Assembly: GCA_949127925.1 (NCBI GenBank)
Contig: CASBQX010000355.1
Span: 1-9,515, forward strand
From: Synechococcales cyanobacterium PMM_0002
Lineage (GTDB): Bacteria > Cyanobacteriota > Cyanobacteriia > Elainellales > Elainellaceae
Reading direction: 5' to 3'
Length of the DNA: 9,515 nt
Part shown: positions 1-5,693 of the stretch, in pieces
Position numbering within the stretch: position 1 is the stretch's first letter
How the letters are laid out: every line of letters starts with the position of its first letter
The notes under the pieces: generated by a model
Databases searched by the model: none
What the model was told of the DNA's origin: nothing
Seen by the model: only the letters and a program-made list of their open reading frames with translations
Translations under genes and position numbers: made by a program

Positions 1-837
1 GCATACTACCTGTCGCAGCACCGGGATCACTTCGCGGGTACGGTCAAAATTATCTTTCAGCCTGCGGAAGAGGGGCCCGGTGGCGCAAAGCCGATGGTGG
101 ACGCAGGCGTGTTGAAAAATCCTGATGTGGACGCGATTATTGGCCTGCACCTGTGGAACAACCTGCCGCTGGGCACCGCAGGCGTGCGCACCGGAGCCAT
201 GATGGCAGCGGTGGAATTATTTGACCTGACGATTCAGGGCAAAGGGGGTCACGGTGCCATGCCGCACCAAACGATCGATTCCATTGTGGTCGCGTCCCAG
301 GTGGTGAACGCCCTGCAAACAATTGTGGCGCGTAACCTCGACCCGCTCCAGTCGGGCGTAGTCACTGTAGGCAGCTTTCAAGCCGGGAAGGCGCGCAATG
401 TGATTGCCGACAGCGCCACCCTCAGCGGCACGGTGCGCTATTTCGACCCAGCGCTGACCGATTTCTTTGAGCGGCGGTTTAACGAAATTGTTGCCGGGAT
501 TTGCCACAGCCACGGTGCCACCTACACCCTCGACTACCGCAAGCTCTACCCGCCAGTGGTGAATGATGGGGCGATCGCCAACCTGGTGCGTTCTGTAGCC
601 GAAACCGTAATCGAAACCCCGGCTGGGGTCGTGCCCGACTGCCAGACGATGGGCGGTGAAGACATGTCGTTCTTTCTGCAAGAAGTCCCCGGCTGCTACT
701 TCTTCCTCGGCTCCGCGAATACCGACAAAGGGCTAGCCTATCCCCACCACCATCCCCGCTTCGACTTCGACGAGACGGCCTTGGGCATAGGCGTAGAACT
801 GTTCGTCCGCTGCGTCGAAAAATTCTGCGCCCTGTGA
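1..837 (+). CDS. M20-family amidohydrolase, C-terminal part (5' end outside window)
   Basis: This is a zinc-type metallohydrolase of the M20 peptidase family, subfamily D (IAA-amino acid hydrolase / hippurate hydrolase / N-acyl-amino acid amidohydrolase type), which cleaves amide bonds of acylated amino acids in the cytoplasm. The reading frame is open from base 1, so the ATG at 94 is internal. About 278 residues are present, and the first 110-130, with the Cys-Gly-His-Asp metal motif, lie outside. Visible signatures, numbered from base 1, are PAEEGPGG (21-28, catalytic and metal-binding Glu pair), GLHLW (48-52, metal His), the lid/dimerisation domain starting at KGGHGAMPH (81-89), MGGEDMSFF near 216-224 and the terminal metal His in the HHHPRFDFDE stretch (about 249-258). 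No break is seen. The gene converges on the SIMPL gene with a 67-base gap. The natural substrate cannot be inferred from sequence. Confidence 0.93.
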   Translation, partial: AYYLSQHRDHFAGTVKIIFQPAEEGPGGAKPMVDAGVLKNPDVDAIIGLHLWNNLPLGTAGVRTGAMMAAVELFDLTIQGKGGHGAMPHQTIDSIVVASQVVNALQTIVARNLDPLQSGVVTVGSFQAGKARNVIADSATLSGTVRYFDPALTDFFERRFNEIVAGICHSHGATYTLDYRKLYPPVVNDGAIANLVRSVAETVIETPAGVVPDCQTMGGEDMSFFLQEVPGCYFFLGSANTDKGLAYPHHHPRFDFDETALGIGVELFVRCVEKFCAL

Positions 838-864
838 CTCTGCGGTCGATCAGCTATGACGCCT

Positions 865-890
865 GATCCCGTCGTAGAAGTCGGGGATCT
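865..890. repeat. Degraded copy of a cyanobacterial GAAGTCGGGGATC repeat
   Basis: The spacer between two convergent genes holds GATCCC (865-870) and GAAGTCGGGGATC (877-889). The second part resembles one arm of a palindromic repeat, GATCCCCGACTTC...GAAGTCGGGGATC, that I recall from many cyanobacterial genomes. Only six terminal pairs of the stem remain (GATCCC with GGGATC), so this would be a decayed copy. It could still act as a weak bidirectional termination structure for the two genes pointing at it. Family assignment is from memory. Confidence 0.35.
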
Positions 891-904
891 TTAGGTTTGA
901 GAAT

Positions 905-1672
905 TTAGTCCATGCCAAACGTGACCGATACCACTGCCGTAATGTCTTTTTCAATCGACGTTGTGTCGTAGATGCCGTAATCGCTGACATCGGTGGAGTT
1001 GCGAGCGGTAATTTGAAACACGCCCGTTTCGGCGCTGCGGACTGCGCCCACCTGGTCGCCTGTGCTCTGGGCGATCGCATCCGCTCGGGCTTTGGCATCC
1101 TTGGTTGCCTCTGCCACCATTTCAATCCGCACCTTGCTTAGCTGCGTATACAGATACTGAGGCGGCTCCGACACCAGGGCGATGCCTTCATTGATCAAAT
1201 CGGTCGCCTGCTGAGACAGCTTGGTATAGCGATCGACTTCAGTTGAGCGGATTTCAAACCGCTGGCTGAGGCGATAGGCCAAGGTTTGACCTGTTTCTCG
1301 CCCGTTGCCGTCAACGGCTGGAATGGCCGTTGTTTCCACGGCACCCAGGGTGATGGCATTCTCGGGTACTTTTTGCTCGTTTAAGTAGGCTTGCACGCGC
1401 TCAGTCTGGCGTTTCAGGTCTTGATAGGCCGCTTGAGCCGTGGGCTGCTGGCTCGAAACCGATACCCGCCACACAATGTAGTCGGAGCGAATCGGTCGTT
1501 TGGCCGAGCCAGTCACAATTAAGGCATCGTCCGACTGTCTAAAATCGCGAATGGCGTTGCCCCAAATTAGGGAACTGACGACTAGCGACAGCGATAAGAT
1601 GGTCAACCCGGCAAACACTTGAGGGAAGCGATCGAGCACGGAAGGGCGCACAGGGGATGAAGCGGGTTGCAT
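905..1672 (-). CDS. SIMPL domain-containing protein (DUF541), membrane-anchored
   Basis: The protein has 255 residues with one N-terminal hydrophobic segment (about 18-41, containing LTILSLSLVVSSLIWGNAI), followed by a periplasmic-type SIMPL/DUF541 domain. Recognisable family blocks are LIVTGSAKRPIRSDYIVWRV (51-70), AYRLSQRFEI (132-141), KVRIEMVAEATKDAKARADA (180-199) and GVFQITARNSTDVSDYG (217-233), then DTTSIEKDITAVVSV. Family members are usually signal- or lipid-anchored envelope proteins with no settled biochemical role; some are linked to oxidative stress or outer-membrane maintenance. I chose the ATG at 1672 over an in-frame ATG at 1747. The latter falls inside a palindromic repeat with no ribosome site, would place 25 charged and polar residues before the membrane segment, and the inner ATG has GGAA about 8 bases upstream. 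A possible TTGAAA/AGATAT promoter pair (1714-1719, 1691-1696) lies just upstream, which also fits the shorter start. Confidence 0.9.
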   Translation of the reverse strand: MQPASSPVRPSVLDRFPQVFAGLTILSLSLVVSSLIWGNAIRDFRQSDDALIVTGSAKRPIRSDYIVWRVSVSSQQPTAQAAYQDLKRQTERVQAYLNEQKVPENAITLGAVETTAIPAVDGNGRETGQTLAYRLSQRFEIRSTEVDRYTKLSQQATDLINEGIALVSEPPQYLYTQLSKVRIEMVAEATKDAKARADAIAQSTGDQVGAVRSAETGVFQITARNSTDVSDYGIYDTTSIEKDITAVVSVTFGMD

Positions 1673-1741
1673 ATATTTATTTCCAAAAGCATATCTTTCA
1701 AAAGCCGTACCAATTTCAATGAAGGAGGCGACACATCCCGT

Positions 1742-1762
1742 GGGCATGGCATTGCCATGCCC
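1742..1762. repeat. GGGCATGGCA palindromic repeat, copy 1
   Basis: GGGCATGGCA (1742-1751), one central base, then its exact reverse complement (1753-1762). A related hairpin occurs at 4424-4452. Short palindromes with this core recur in spacers of many filamentous cyanobacteria (recalled, not searched). It lies about 70 bases upstream of the SIMPL start codon. Confidence 0.65.
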
Positions 1763-1845
1763 TCATTCCAGCTGGAGTGCCTAAAAATCTTGGTAAATAA
1801 CGCCCTAGAGAAAACTAGACTGCCCTCATGCCAAATAGTTTCCCA

Positions 1846-1910
1846 AATAACCGTAGAGACGCGAATAACCGTAGAGACGCGATTAATCGCGTCTCTACGG
1901 TTATTCGCGT
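1846..1910. repeat. Perfect 52-bp palindrome with an extra tandem left arm (GTAGAGACGCG family)
   Basis: Bases 1859-1910 form a perfect 52-bp inverted repeat centred on ATTAAT, with each half containing CCGTAGAGACGCG. The 18-base arm AATAACCGTAGAGACGCG occurs twice in tandem (1846-1863 and 1864-1881), and its reverse complement is at 1888-1905. The left arm can therefore pair in two registers. The element fills most of the 256-base gap between two minus-strand genes, starting about 20 bases beyond the DUF2325 stop codon. It could act as a terminator-like or mRNA-stabilising hairpin for that gene, but no T tract is seen. The same 28-bp core recurs at 4330-4357. Confidence 0.9.
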
Positions 1911-1928
1911 GAAGGCAAGCCGTTCAGA

Positions 1929-2969
1929 TCAAGCAGGTTTGGAAAAGTTATTCAGCCGTTGAGCCAGCAATTTCGTTTTCAGCCCATATTCGATCGCTTC
2001 TAAGACGCGGATTACCCCAGTTGTATTAATCATTTCGGGAATTTTCCCGGCGCGCTGAGCGGCTTGAACAGCTTTGTCGGTTAGTTTATGGCTGGTATAG
2101 CCGGTCATGACCAAAATTAAGTCAGCACTAGCAACATGGCTTTCGGACTGTTCTGCGATTTGAGGCCCTGCCTGGGCTGTACACCAAATCAAAGTCACCG
2201 TAGAATCGCGCAGCCGAGTACGCACCGCTGTTTCGAGCCGATCGTGCCCGCCAAAAATTACCACTTTGCCTTCGAGTTGGGTGTAGGGATTGGGGCGTTT
2301 CTCAGAGGTGCGATGGCGCAGCCGAGGCTGCACATCGGGGGCACGCTCCACCCGAGAGCGGTTTTCTAAGGCTTTGTTGTAGATGAAGTTGAGGGTTTGT
2401 TCGTGGGTGCCACGCAGCCGTGCGACTGGCCCTTCCTCGCTGTGGGTATTGATATGTTCAATCAAAAATTCGACTACCGATTCTAAACAGCCGATCGCCT
2501 TCAGGTCATTCATGTAGCCCCGAATGGCGATCGAGGCATCGGTAGCGCTGTAAAAGTCTTGCTGTTCAGAAATCATTTCAATCAAATCGTCTTTTAGCGC
2601 GTGTCGCCAGCGATTTGCCTGCTCTGTCAGCCGTTCGTCTAGCAGCCGCTCTTCGTTCAAAATCAGCTGTCGGTCTACCATTTGAGCCGCCAACGCTGGG
2701 GCTTCTGCCAGCCGCTGGCGGAGTTCCATCACTTTTTCTTCTAACTTTTGGTAGGTTATGCTATCTGGGCAAGCACCCCCCCCAAACTGAGCCAGCATTT
2801 TCTCTGTTGCTTGTAAAAGTGGCTCTAGGCGTTGCTTAATTTCAACAATTTTCTGCTGAATTTGGTCATCGCGCTGTTGTTGCAGTCGGTTCTCTTCAAG
2901 CTCTATCTTTGCCAACGACAACAGGTCTTTGACAGACGCTTCCATGTCGTCCAGTTCCGAAATATCCAT
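1929..2969 (-). CDS. Coiled-coil protein with C-terminal DUF2325 domain
   Basis: The product has 346 residues. Residues 1-130 are rich in Glu, Gln, Leu and Arg with heptad-like spacing (ENRLQQQRDDQ, KIVEIKQRLEPLL, EEKVMELRQRLAEA) and are probably a long helical coiled coil. A helical middle follows (130-205), then a basic, polar linker (206-232). The C-terminal part (about 234-330) matches the DUF2325 family: a Rossmann-like start KVVIFGGHDRLETAVR, then LIWCTAQAGPQIAE, ADLILVMTGYTSHKLTDKAVQAAQRAGKIP and INTTGVIRVLEAIE. The family is widespread but has no established function. No membrane segment is present. The start at 2969 lacks a clear ribosome site; a second in-frame ATG eight codons later (2945) has GGA elements just upstream and is an alternative. 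The gene is divergent from the aldo/keto reductase, 171 bases away. A run of eight G on the coding strand (2776-2783) is noted separately. Confidence 0.85.
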   Translation of the reverse strand: MDISELDDMEASVKDLLSLAKIELEENRLQQQRDDQIQQKIVEIKQRLEPLLQATEKMLAQFGGGACPDSITYQKLEEKVMELRQRLAEAPALAAQMVDRQLILNEERLLDERLTEQANRWRHALKDDLIEMISEQQDFYSATDASIAIRGYMNDLKAIGCLESVVEFLIEHINTHSEEGPVARLRGTHEQTLNFIYNKALENRSRVERAPDVQPRLRHRTSEKRPNPYTQLEGKVVIFGGHDRLETAVRTRLRDSTVTLIWCTAQAGPQIAEQSESHVASADLILVMTGYTSHKLTDKAVQAAQRAGKIPEMINTTGVIRVLEAIEYGLKTKLLAQRLNNFSKPA

Positions 2970-3140
2970 ATAAAATAAGCCAATTTTGAGAAGTGCAAAG
3001 CCAACAAGGGAACCAGAGTGGGGGGTCTAGTGTCCTTATCGGCGATATGAACGTTGAGATAACCCTATTATTGCTACTTTTGTAGATGTCTGATTCATCA
3101 TGGTCAAACAATTCTTCTATTGTCTGTACTTAGCCTTCTT

Positions 3141-4322
3141 ATGGAATACCGAAGATTTGGGCGGACGGAGCTGGCAATGCCAGTATTCTCGTGCGGTGGA
3201 ATGCGTTATCAGTACAAGTGGCAAGATATTTCAATTGAAAAAATTCCGCCAGACAACCAGGCAAATCTGGAGGCTACAGTTCGGCGATCGCTAGCGGTGG
3301 GCATCAACCACATCGAAACGGCGCGGGGCTATGGCAGTTCGGAGGTGCAGTTGGGGCAAATTTTACCCCATTTCCCTCGCGAGTCGCTAATTGTGCAAAC
3401 TAAAGTGTCTCCGGTGGCCGACGCCAATGAGTTTCGGCAGACGGTGGAAGAGTCGCTGGCAAATTTGCGGCTAGAGTATGTAGATCTGCTCTCCATTCAT
3501 GGTATCAATACACCTGAATTATTAGAGTACAGCATTCGGGCCGGAGGCTGTTTAGAGGTATTACGGGACTTGCAGCGGGCAGGCCGAATTCGGCACATCG
3601 GGTTTTCTACCCATGCCCCAACGGAGGTGATTGTGCAGGCGATCGCCACCGACCAGTTCGACTATCTCAATCTGCACTGGTACTACATCAACCAGGTCAA
3701 CTGGGCGGCAATTGAAGCGGCGCGCCAGCACGACATGGGGGTGTTTATCATTAGCCCGTCCGATAAAGGGGGAATGCTCTACGCGCCGCCGCCAAAGCTG
3801 GTAGACCTGTGTGCGCCGCTCAGCCCGCTGGTGTTCAATGATCTGTTTTGCCTCAGCCACCCGCAAGTGCACACCTTGAGCATTGGCGCGGCGCGGCCAG
3901 AAGACTTTGATGAACATTTAAAGGCACTGCCGTTACTCGATCGAGCCGATCAAGTTCTGCCCGAAATTTTGCATCGGTTGGAACAGGCGGCGATCGCGGC
4001 TTTAGGTGAAAACTGGTGCAAACACTGGGAGGTGGGACTGCCTGCCTTAGAAGATGTGCCCAACCAGGTGAATATTCGCTCTATTTTGTGGCTACGGAAT
4101 TTGGCGATCGCCTACGACATGACAGAATATGCCCAAGTGCGCTACAACATGCTCGGCAACGCCAGCCATTGGTTTCCCGGCAACAAAGTCGGTCAAACCA
4201 GCGAATTAGAGCTGCTTGCCTGCCTCAGCCGCAGCCCCTTTGCCGATCAAATCCCGGCACTGCTAGAAGATGCCCACAACCGCCTAGGAGGAGAATCCGT
4301 CAAGCGCCTATCTCAACAATAA
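3141..4322 (+). CDS. Aldo/keto reductase, cyanobacterial variant lacking the C-terminal Cys cluster
   Basis: The 393-residue protein belongs to the NAD(P)H-dependent aldo/keto reductases (TIM barrel, cytoplasmic), which reduce carbonyls; the substrate is unknown. The barrel begins at YRRFGRTELAMPVFSCGGMR (3-22). The catalytic tetrad can be traced as Glu59 (in HIETARGYG, where the family usually has Asp), Tyr64, Lys88 (IVQTK) and His120 (LLSIHG). Further barrel strands include IRHIGFSTHAP (150-160) and MGVFIISPSDKGGML (199-213). The C-terminal part (290-345: VPNQVNIRSILWLRNLAIAYD, RYNMLGNASHWFPGN) aligns in layout with the Fe-S-binding tail of related reductases, but only one Cys (293) remains. 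ATG at 3141 is preferred because the conserved N-terminus starts there; a TTG at 3120 would add seven residues. No strong ribosome site is seen. A 42-bp palindrome begins on the base after the stop codon. Confidence 0.9.
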   Translation: MEYRRFGRTELAMPVFSCGGMRYQYKWQDISIEKIPPDNQANLEATVRRSLAVGINHIETARGYGSSEVQLGQILPHFPRESLIVQTKVSPVADANEFRQTVEESLANLRLEYVDLLSIHGINTPELLEYSIRAGGCLEVLRDLQRAGRIRHIGFSTHAPTEVIVQAIATDQFDYLNLHWYYINQVNWAAIEAARQHDMGVFIISPSDKGGMLYAPPPKLVDLCAPLSPLVFNDLFCLSHPQVHTLSIGAARPEDFDEHLKALPLLDRADQVLPEILHRLEQAAIAALGENWCKHWEVGLPALEDVPNQVNIRSILWLRNLAIAYDMTEYAQVRYNMLGNASHWFPGNKVGQTSELELLACLSRSPFADQIPALLEDAHNRLGGESVKRLSQQ

Positions 4323-4377
4323 ATTAATTGTAGAGACGCGATTAATCGCGTCTCTACAATTAATCGCATCTCTACGG
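4323..4377. repeat. Perfect 42-bp palindrome abutting the reductase stop codon, plus extra right arm
   Basis: Bases 4323-4364 are a perfect 42-bp inverted repeat centred on ATTAAT (4341-4346), with arms ATTAATTGTAGAGACGCG and the reverse complement. The central 28 bp are identical to those of the palindrome at 1871-1898. A partial second right arm follows (4358-4377), differing at two positions from the corresponding arm at 1881-1900. The element starts immediately after the TAA of the aldo/keto reductase, so the transcript would end in a very stable hairpin. This may protect the 3' end or help termination, though no U tract follows. Confidence 0.88.
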
Positions 4378-4423
4378 AAATTTACACCAGTTTAATCAAC
4401 GATCACCGCAAATCTATTGTTAG

Positions 4424-4452
4424 GTACGGGCATGGCACTGCTATGTCCGTAC
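4424..4452. repeat. GGGCATGGCA-type hairpin, copy 2
   Basis: GTACGGGCATGGC (4424-4436) is followed after three bases by GCTATGTCCGTAC (4440-4452). The arms are complementary except for two positions, and both give G-U pairs when the + strand is transcribed, so the RNA hairpin is kept. The core is shared with the element at 1742-1762. It lies in the 273-base spacer between the reductase and the next gene. Confidence 0.6.
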
Positions 4453-4566
4453 AGCACGTGTCGCATCCTCTATTGAAGTTGGCATTACATGTTTGTCCAT
4501 GTTCTGTCTATCCGCAAATTCTCCGATTGGCAACATGCCTAGGGTTGAAGTAGCGTGGAGCTGTAC

Positions 4567-4594
4567 CCCACCTAATTTCACCCACCTAATTTCA
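4567..4594. repeat. 14-bp perfect tandem duplication just upstream of a start codon
   Basis: CCCACCTAATTTCA occurs twice back to back (4567-4580, 4581-4594). The second copy ends two bases before the ATG at 4596, so the duplication occupies the place where a leader and ribosome site would be, and no Shine-Dalgarno-like sequence is present in it. Each copy contains TAA in frame with the downstream gene, so reading frame cannot extend upstream whether one or two copies are present. Confidence 0.85.
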
Positions 4595-4595
4595 A

Positions 4596-5201
4596 ATGTC
4601 TATTGTTTCTACCAGTACAGGCCGGGTTGGCAATGTGCTTACCGATGGCTCATTTCAACCTTTTATCTCAAACGCTCCAAGATTTTTAGATGTCGCCCAG
4701 GGTAAAGGTAATCGTCTATTTGGCAACACAGACAGCACGATTTATCGGCTTAATGCTGCATCTGGCACCGCTACTGCCGTAGGTAGCACAAATTCATACG
4801 TCAATGCGCTCGGGTTTTCTGGCAATAAGCTCTATGGCGCTGGCGATTCCACCTTCTATAGCATTAATCAAAACACAGGTTTAGCCTCTAAGATCTCTAC
4901 AGTTCCTGGCTTCAGCAGCAGTGGAGACCTGGTATTTGTTGCCAACAAAAAGCAGTTTTATGCTACTTCTAGAGGCTCTAGCGGCAATGTATTATTCTCG
5001 ATCGATTTGAAGGGGCGATCGCAAAAGATTGGTTCAATTGGCTTTGATAATGTCTTTGGATTGGCTCCGTTCAATAAGAAGAGCGTGCGAGGCTACACAT
5101 CTCGCAATGAGGAAATTCAGATCAACTTAAAAACTGGCAAAGGCACCTTGGTGAAAACCCTTAATCTGACCGACTCAGGTGTGATTTATGGTGCTACCTA
5201 A
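4596..5201 (+). CDS. Hypothetical protein with beta-propeller-like repeats
   Basis: I do not recognise a named family. The 201-residue product consists of roughly 40-45-residue repeats of the type 'LYG..DSTxYxIN..TGxAxxIG': NRLFGNTDSTIYRLNAASGT (39-58), NKLYGAGDSTFYSINQNTG (77-95), NVLFSIDLKGRSQKIG (131-146) and EEIQINLKTGKGTLVK (172-187), with a half repeat at the N-terminus (STSTGRVGNVL). This alternation of a Gly-rich turn, a strand and an NTG turn suggests a WD-/NHL-like beta-propeller or similar all-beta fold. There are too few repeats for a closed propeller, so it may be truncated or may oligomerise. No signal peptide, membrane segment or sorting tail is seen. The sequence is more AT-rich than its neighbours and the ATG lacks a ribosome site. 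An in-frame TAA two codons upstream rules out a longer N-terminus. It may be a real small gene or a remnant of a longer one. Confidence 0.6.
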   Translation: MSIVSTSTGRVGNVLTDGSFQPFISNAPRFLDVAQGKGNRLFGNTDSTIYRLNAASGTATAVGSTNSYVNALGFSGNKLYGAGDSTFYSINQNTGLASKISTVPGFSSSGDLVFVANKKQFYATSRGSSGNVLFSIDLKGRSQKIGSIGFDNVFGLAPFNKKSVRGYTSRNEEIQINLKTGKGTLVKTLNLTDSGVIYGAT

Positions 5202-5261
5202 AAGGTCATTGTAGCCGTTGATTTTTGCCTTTGACTTTTGTAGATAGAGCCTAAAAAGTGC

Positions 5262-5338
5262 GTAGGGTGTGTTGACGCTAGCGTAACGCACCGAAGGAGC
5301 AGAAGAGATGCGTTACGGCTGCGACTAACACATTCTAC
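5262..5338. repeat. MITE-like fold-back repeat with GTAGGGTGTGTT ends
   Basis: GTAGGGTGTGTT (5262-5273) and AACACATTCTAC (5327-5338) are terminal inverted repeats with two mismatches, both G-U in the + strand RNA. Inner arms GTAACGCA (5283-5290) and TGCGTTAC (5309-5316) are exact reverse complements. The layout (GTAGGGTGTGTT, GCGTAACGCACC, then the inverse) matches a non-coding repeat I know to be frequent in cyanobacterial spacers. It has no coding capacity and sits between convergent genes. Confidence 0.7.
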
Positions 5339-5348
5339 ACACTGGTAA

Positions 5349-5561
5349 TTAATTCACTTCCCACAGTCTAAAAGCAGGCCCAACAAATCTGACGACGACC
5401 CAGTACACCACCAGTAGACCAATGCCAATCCAGGCTCCTCGGGTACTCGCCGAGACAAATTGCGTCGCCTCACTTTTTTTGATGGGCAACCAGGGATAGA
5501 TATTGCCCTCTTGGCCATACTTTTCGCCGATTGTCTCTTTGCGCCGCTTGGAATCTCCCAT
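5349..5561 (-). CDS. DUF2839 family small membrane protein
   Basis: This 70-residue protein starts MGDSKRRKETIGEKYGQEG, has a middle segment IYPWLPIKKSEATQFVSAST and one C-terminal membrane span (about 44-62, AWIGIGLLVVYWVVVRFVG), then a short tail. The N-terminal G(D/E)(S/A)KRRK motif and overall plan are those of DUF2839, a small family of cyanobacteria and their relatives with no known function. The charged N-terminus probably faces the cytoplasm or stroma-like side. The start ATG at 5561 has GAGGGA about nine bases upstream, a good ribosome site. An overlapping frame (to 5593) on the same strand is a shadow. The gene converges with the propeller-like gene across the fold-back repeat, and is 132 bases from the stop of the upstream helicase-like gene; that spacer shows nothing else I can support. 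Confidence 0.87.
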   Translation of the reverse strand: MGDSKRRKETIGEKYGQEGNIYPWLPIKKSEATQFVSASTRGAWIGIGLLVVYWVVVRFVGPAFRLWEVN

Positions 5562-5693
5562 GATCCAGTTCCCTCAGATTGCAGGTTACACATCAGCCTT
5601 TTCCGAGATCAACAGTCGTTGACCCCTACTGTCGATAATACTGCCTGATGCACCGGGCTTGGGCGGTTGTAACGGATGTTCTTAACCATAGCT

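Noticed and set aside
1691..1719. TTGAAA and AGATAT as a promoter for the SIMPL gene
   Set aside because: The spacing of 17 is right but the -10 match is poor, so it is mentioned only as support and not annotated.
1673..1747. Longer N-terminus for the SIMPL protein starting at 1747
   Set aside because: The ATG lies within a palindromic repeat, has no ribosome site, and the added residues are polar and place the membrane segment too far inside.
1846..1910. CRISPR-like or attachment-site reading of the repeated arms
   Set aside because: Only two direct copies, no spacers, no cas or integrase gene, and the arrangement is explained by a palindromic dispersed repeat.
1667..1912. An 81-residue + strand reading frame ending in the large palindrome
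   Set aside because: It is the antisense of the SIMPL leader plus repeat sequence; the repeated 'ITVETR' is the translated palindrome arm.
905..2969. SIMPL and DUF2325 genes as one operon
   Set aside because: They share a strand, but the 256-base gap holds a large palindrome and a second repeat, and no functional link is known.
3120..3140. TTG start for the aldo/keto reductase
   Set aside because: It adds seven residues ahead of the conserved MEYRRFGRTEL start and has no better ribosome site than the ATG at 3141.
4493..4705. A 70-residue + strand reading frame overlapping the start of the propeller-like gene
   Set aside because: Its sequence is irregular with many Cys, Trp and Tyr, it has no family resemblance, and its downstream part is an out-of-frame reading of the propeller-like gene.
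5201..5240. AAAGGTCA with TGACTTTT as a terminator after the propeller-like gene
   Set aside because: The 8-pair stem has a G-U pair, is AT-rich, encloses a loop of more than 20 bases and is not followed by a T run.
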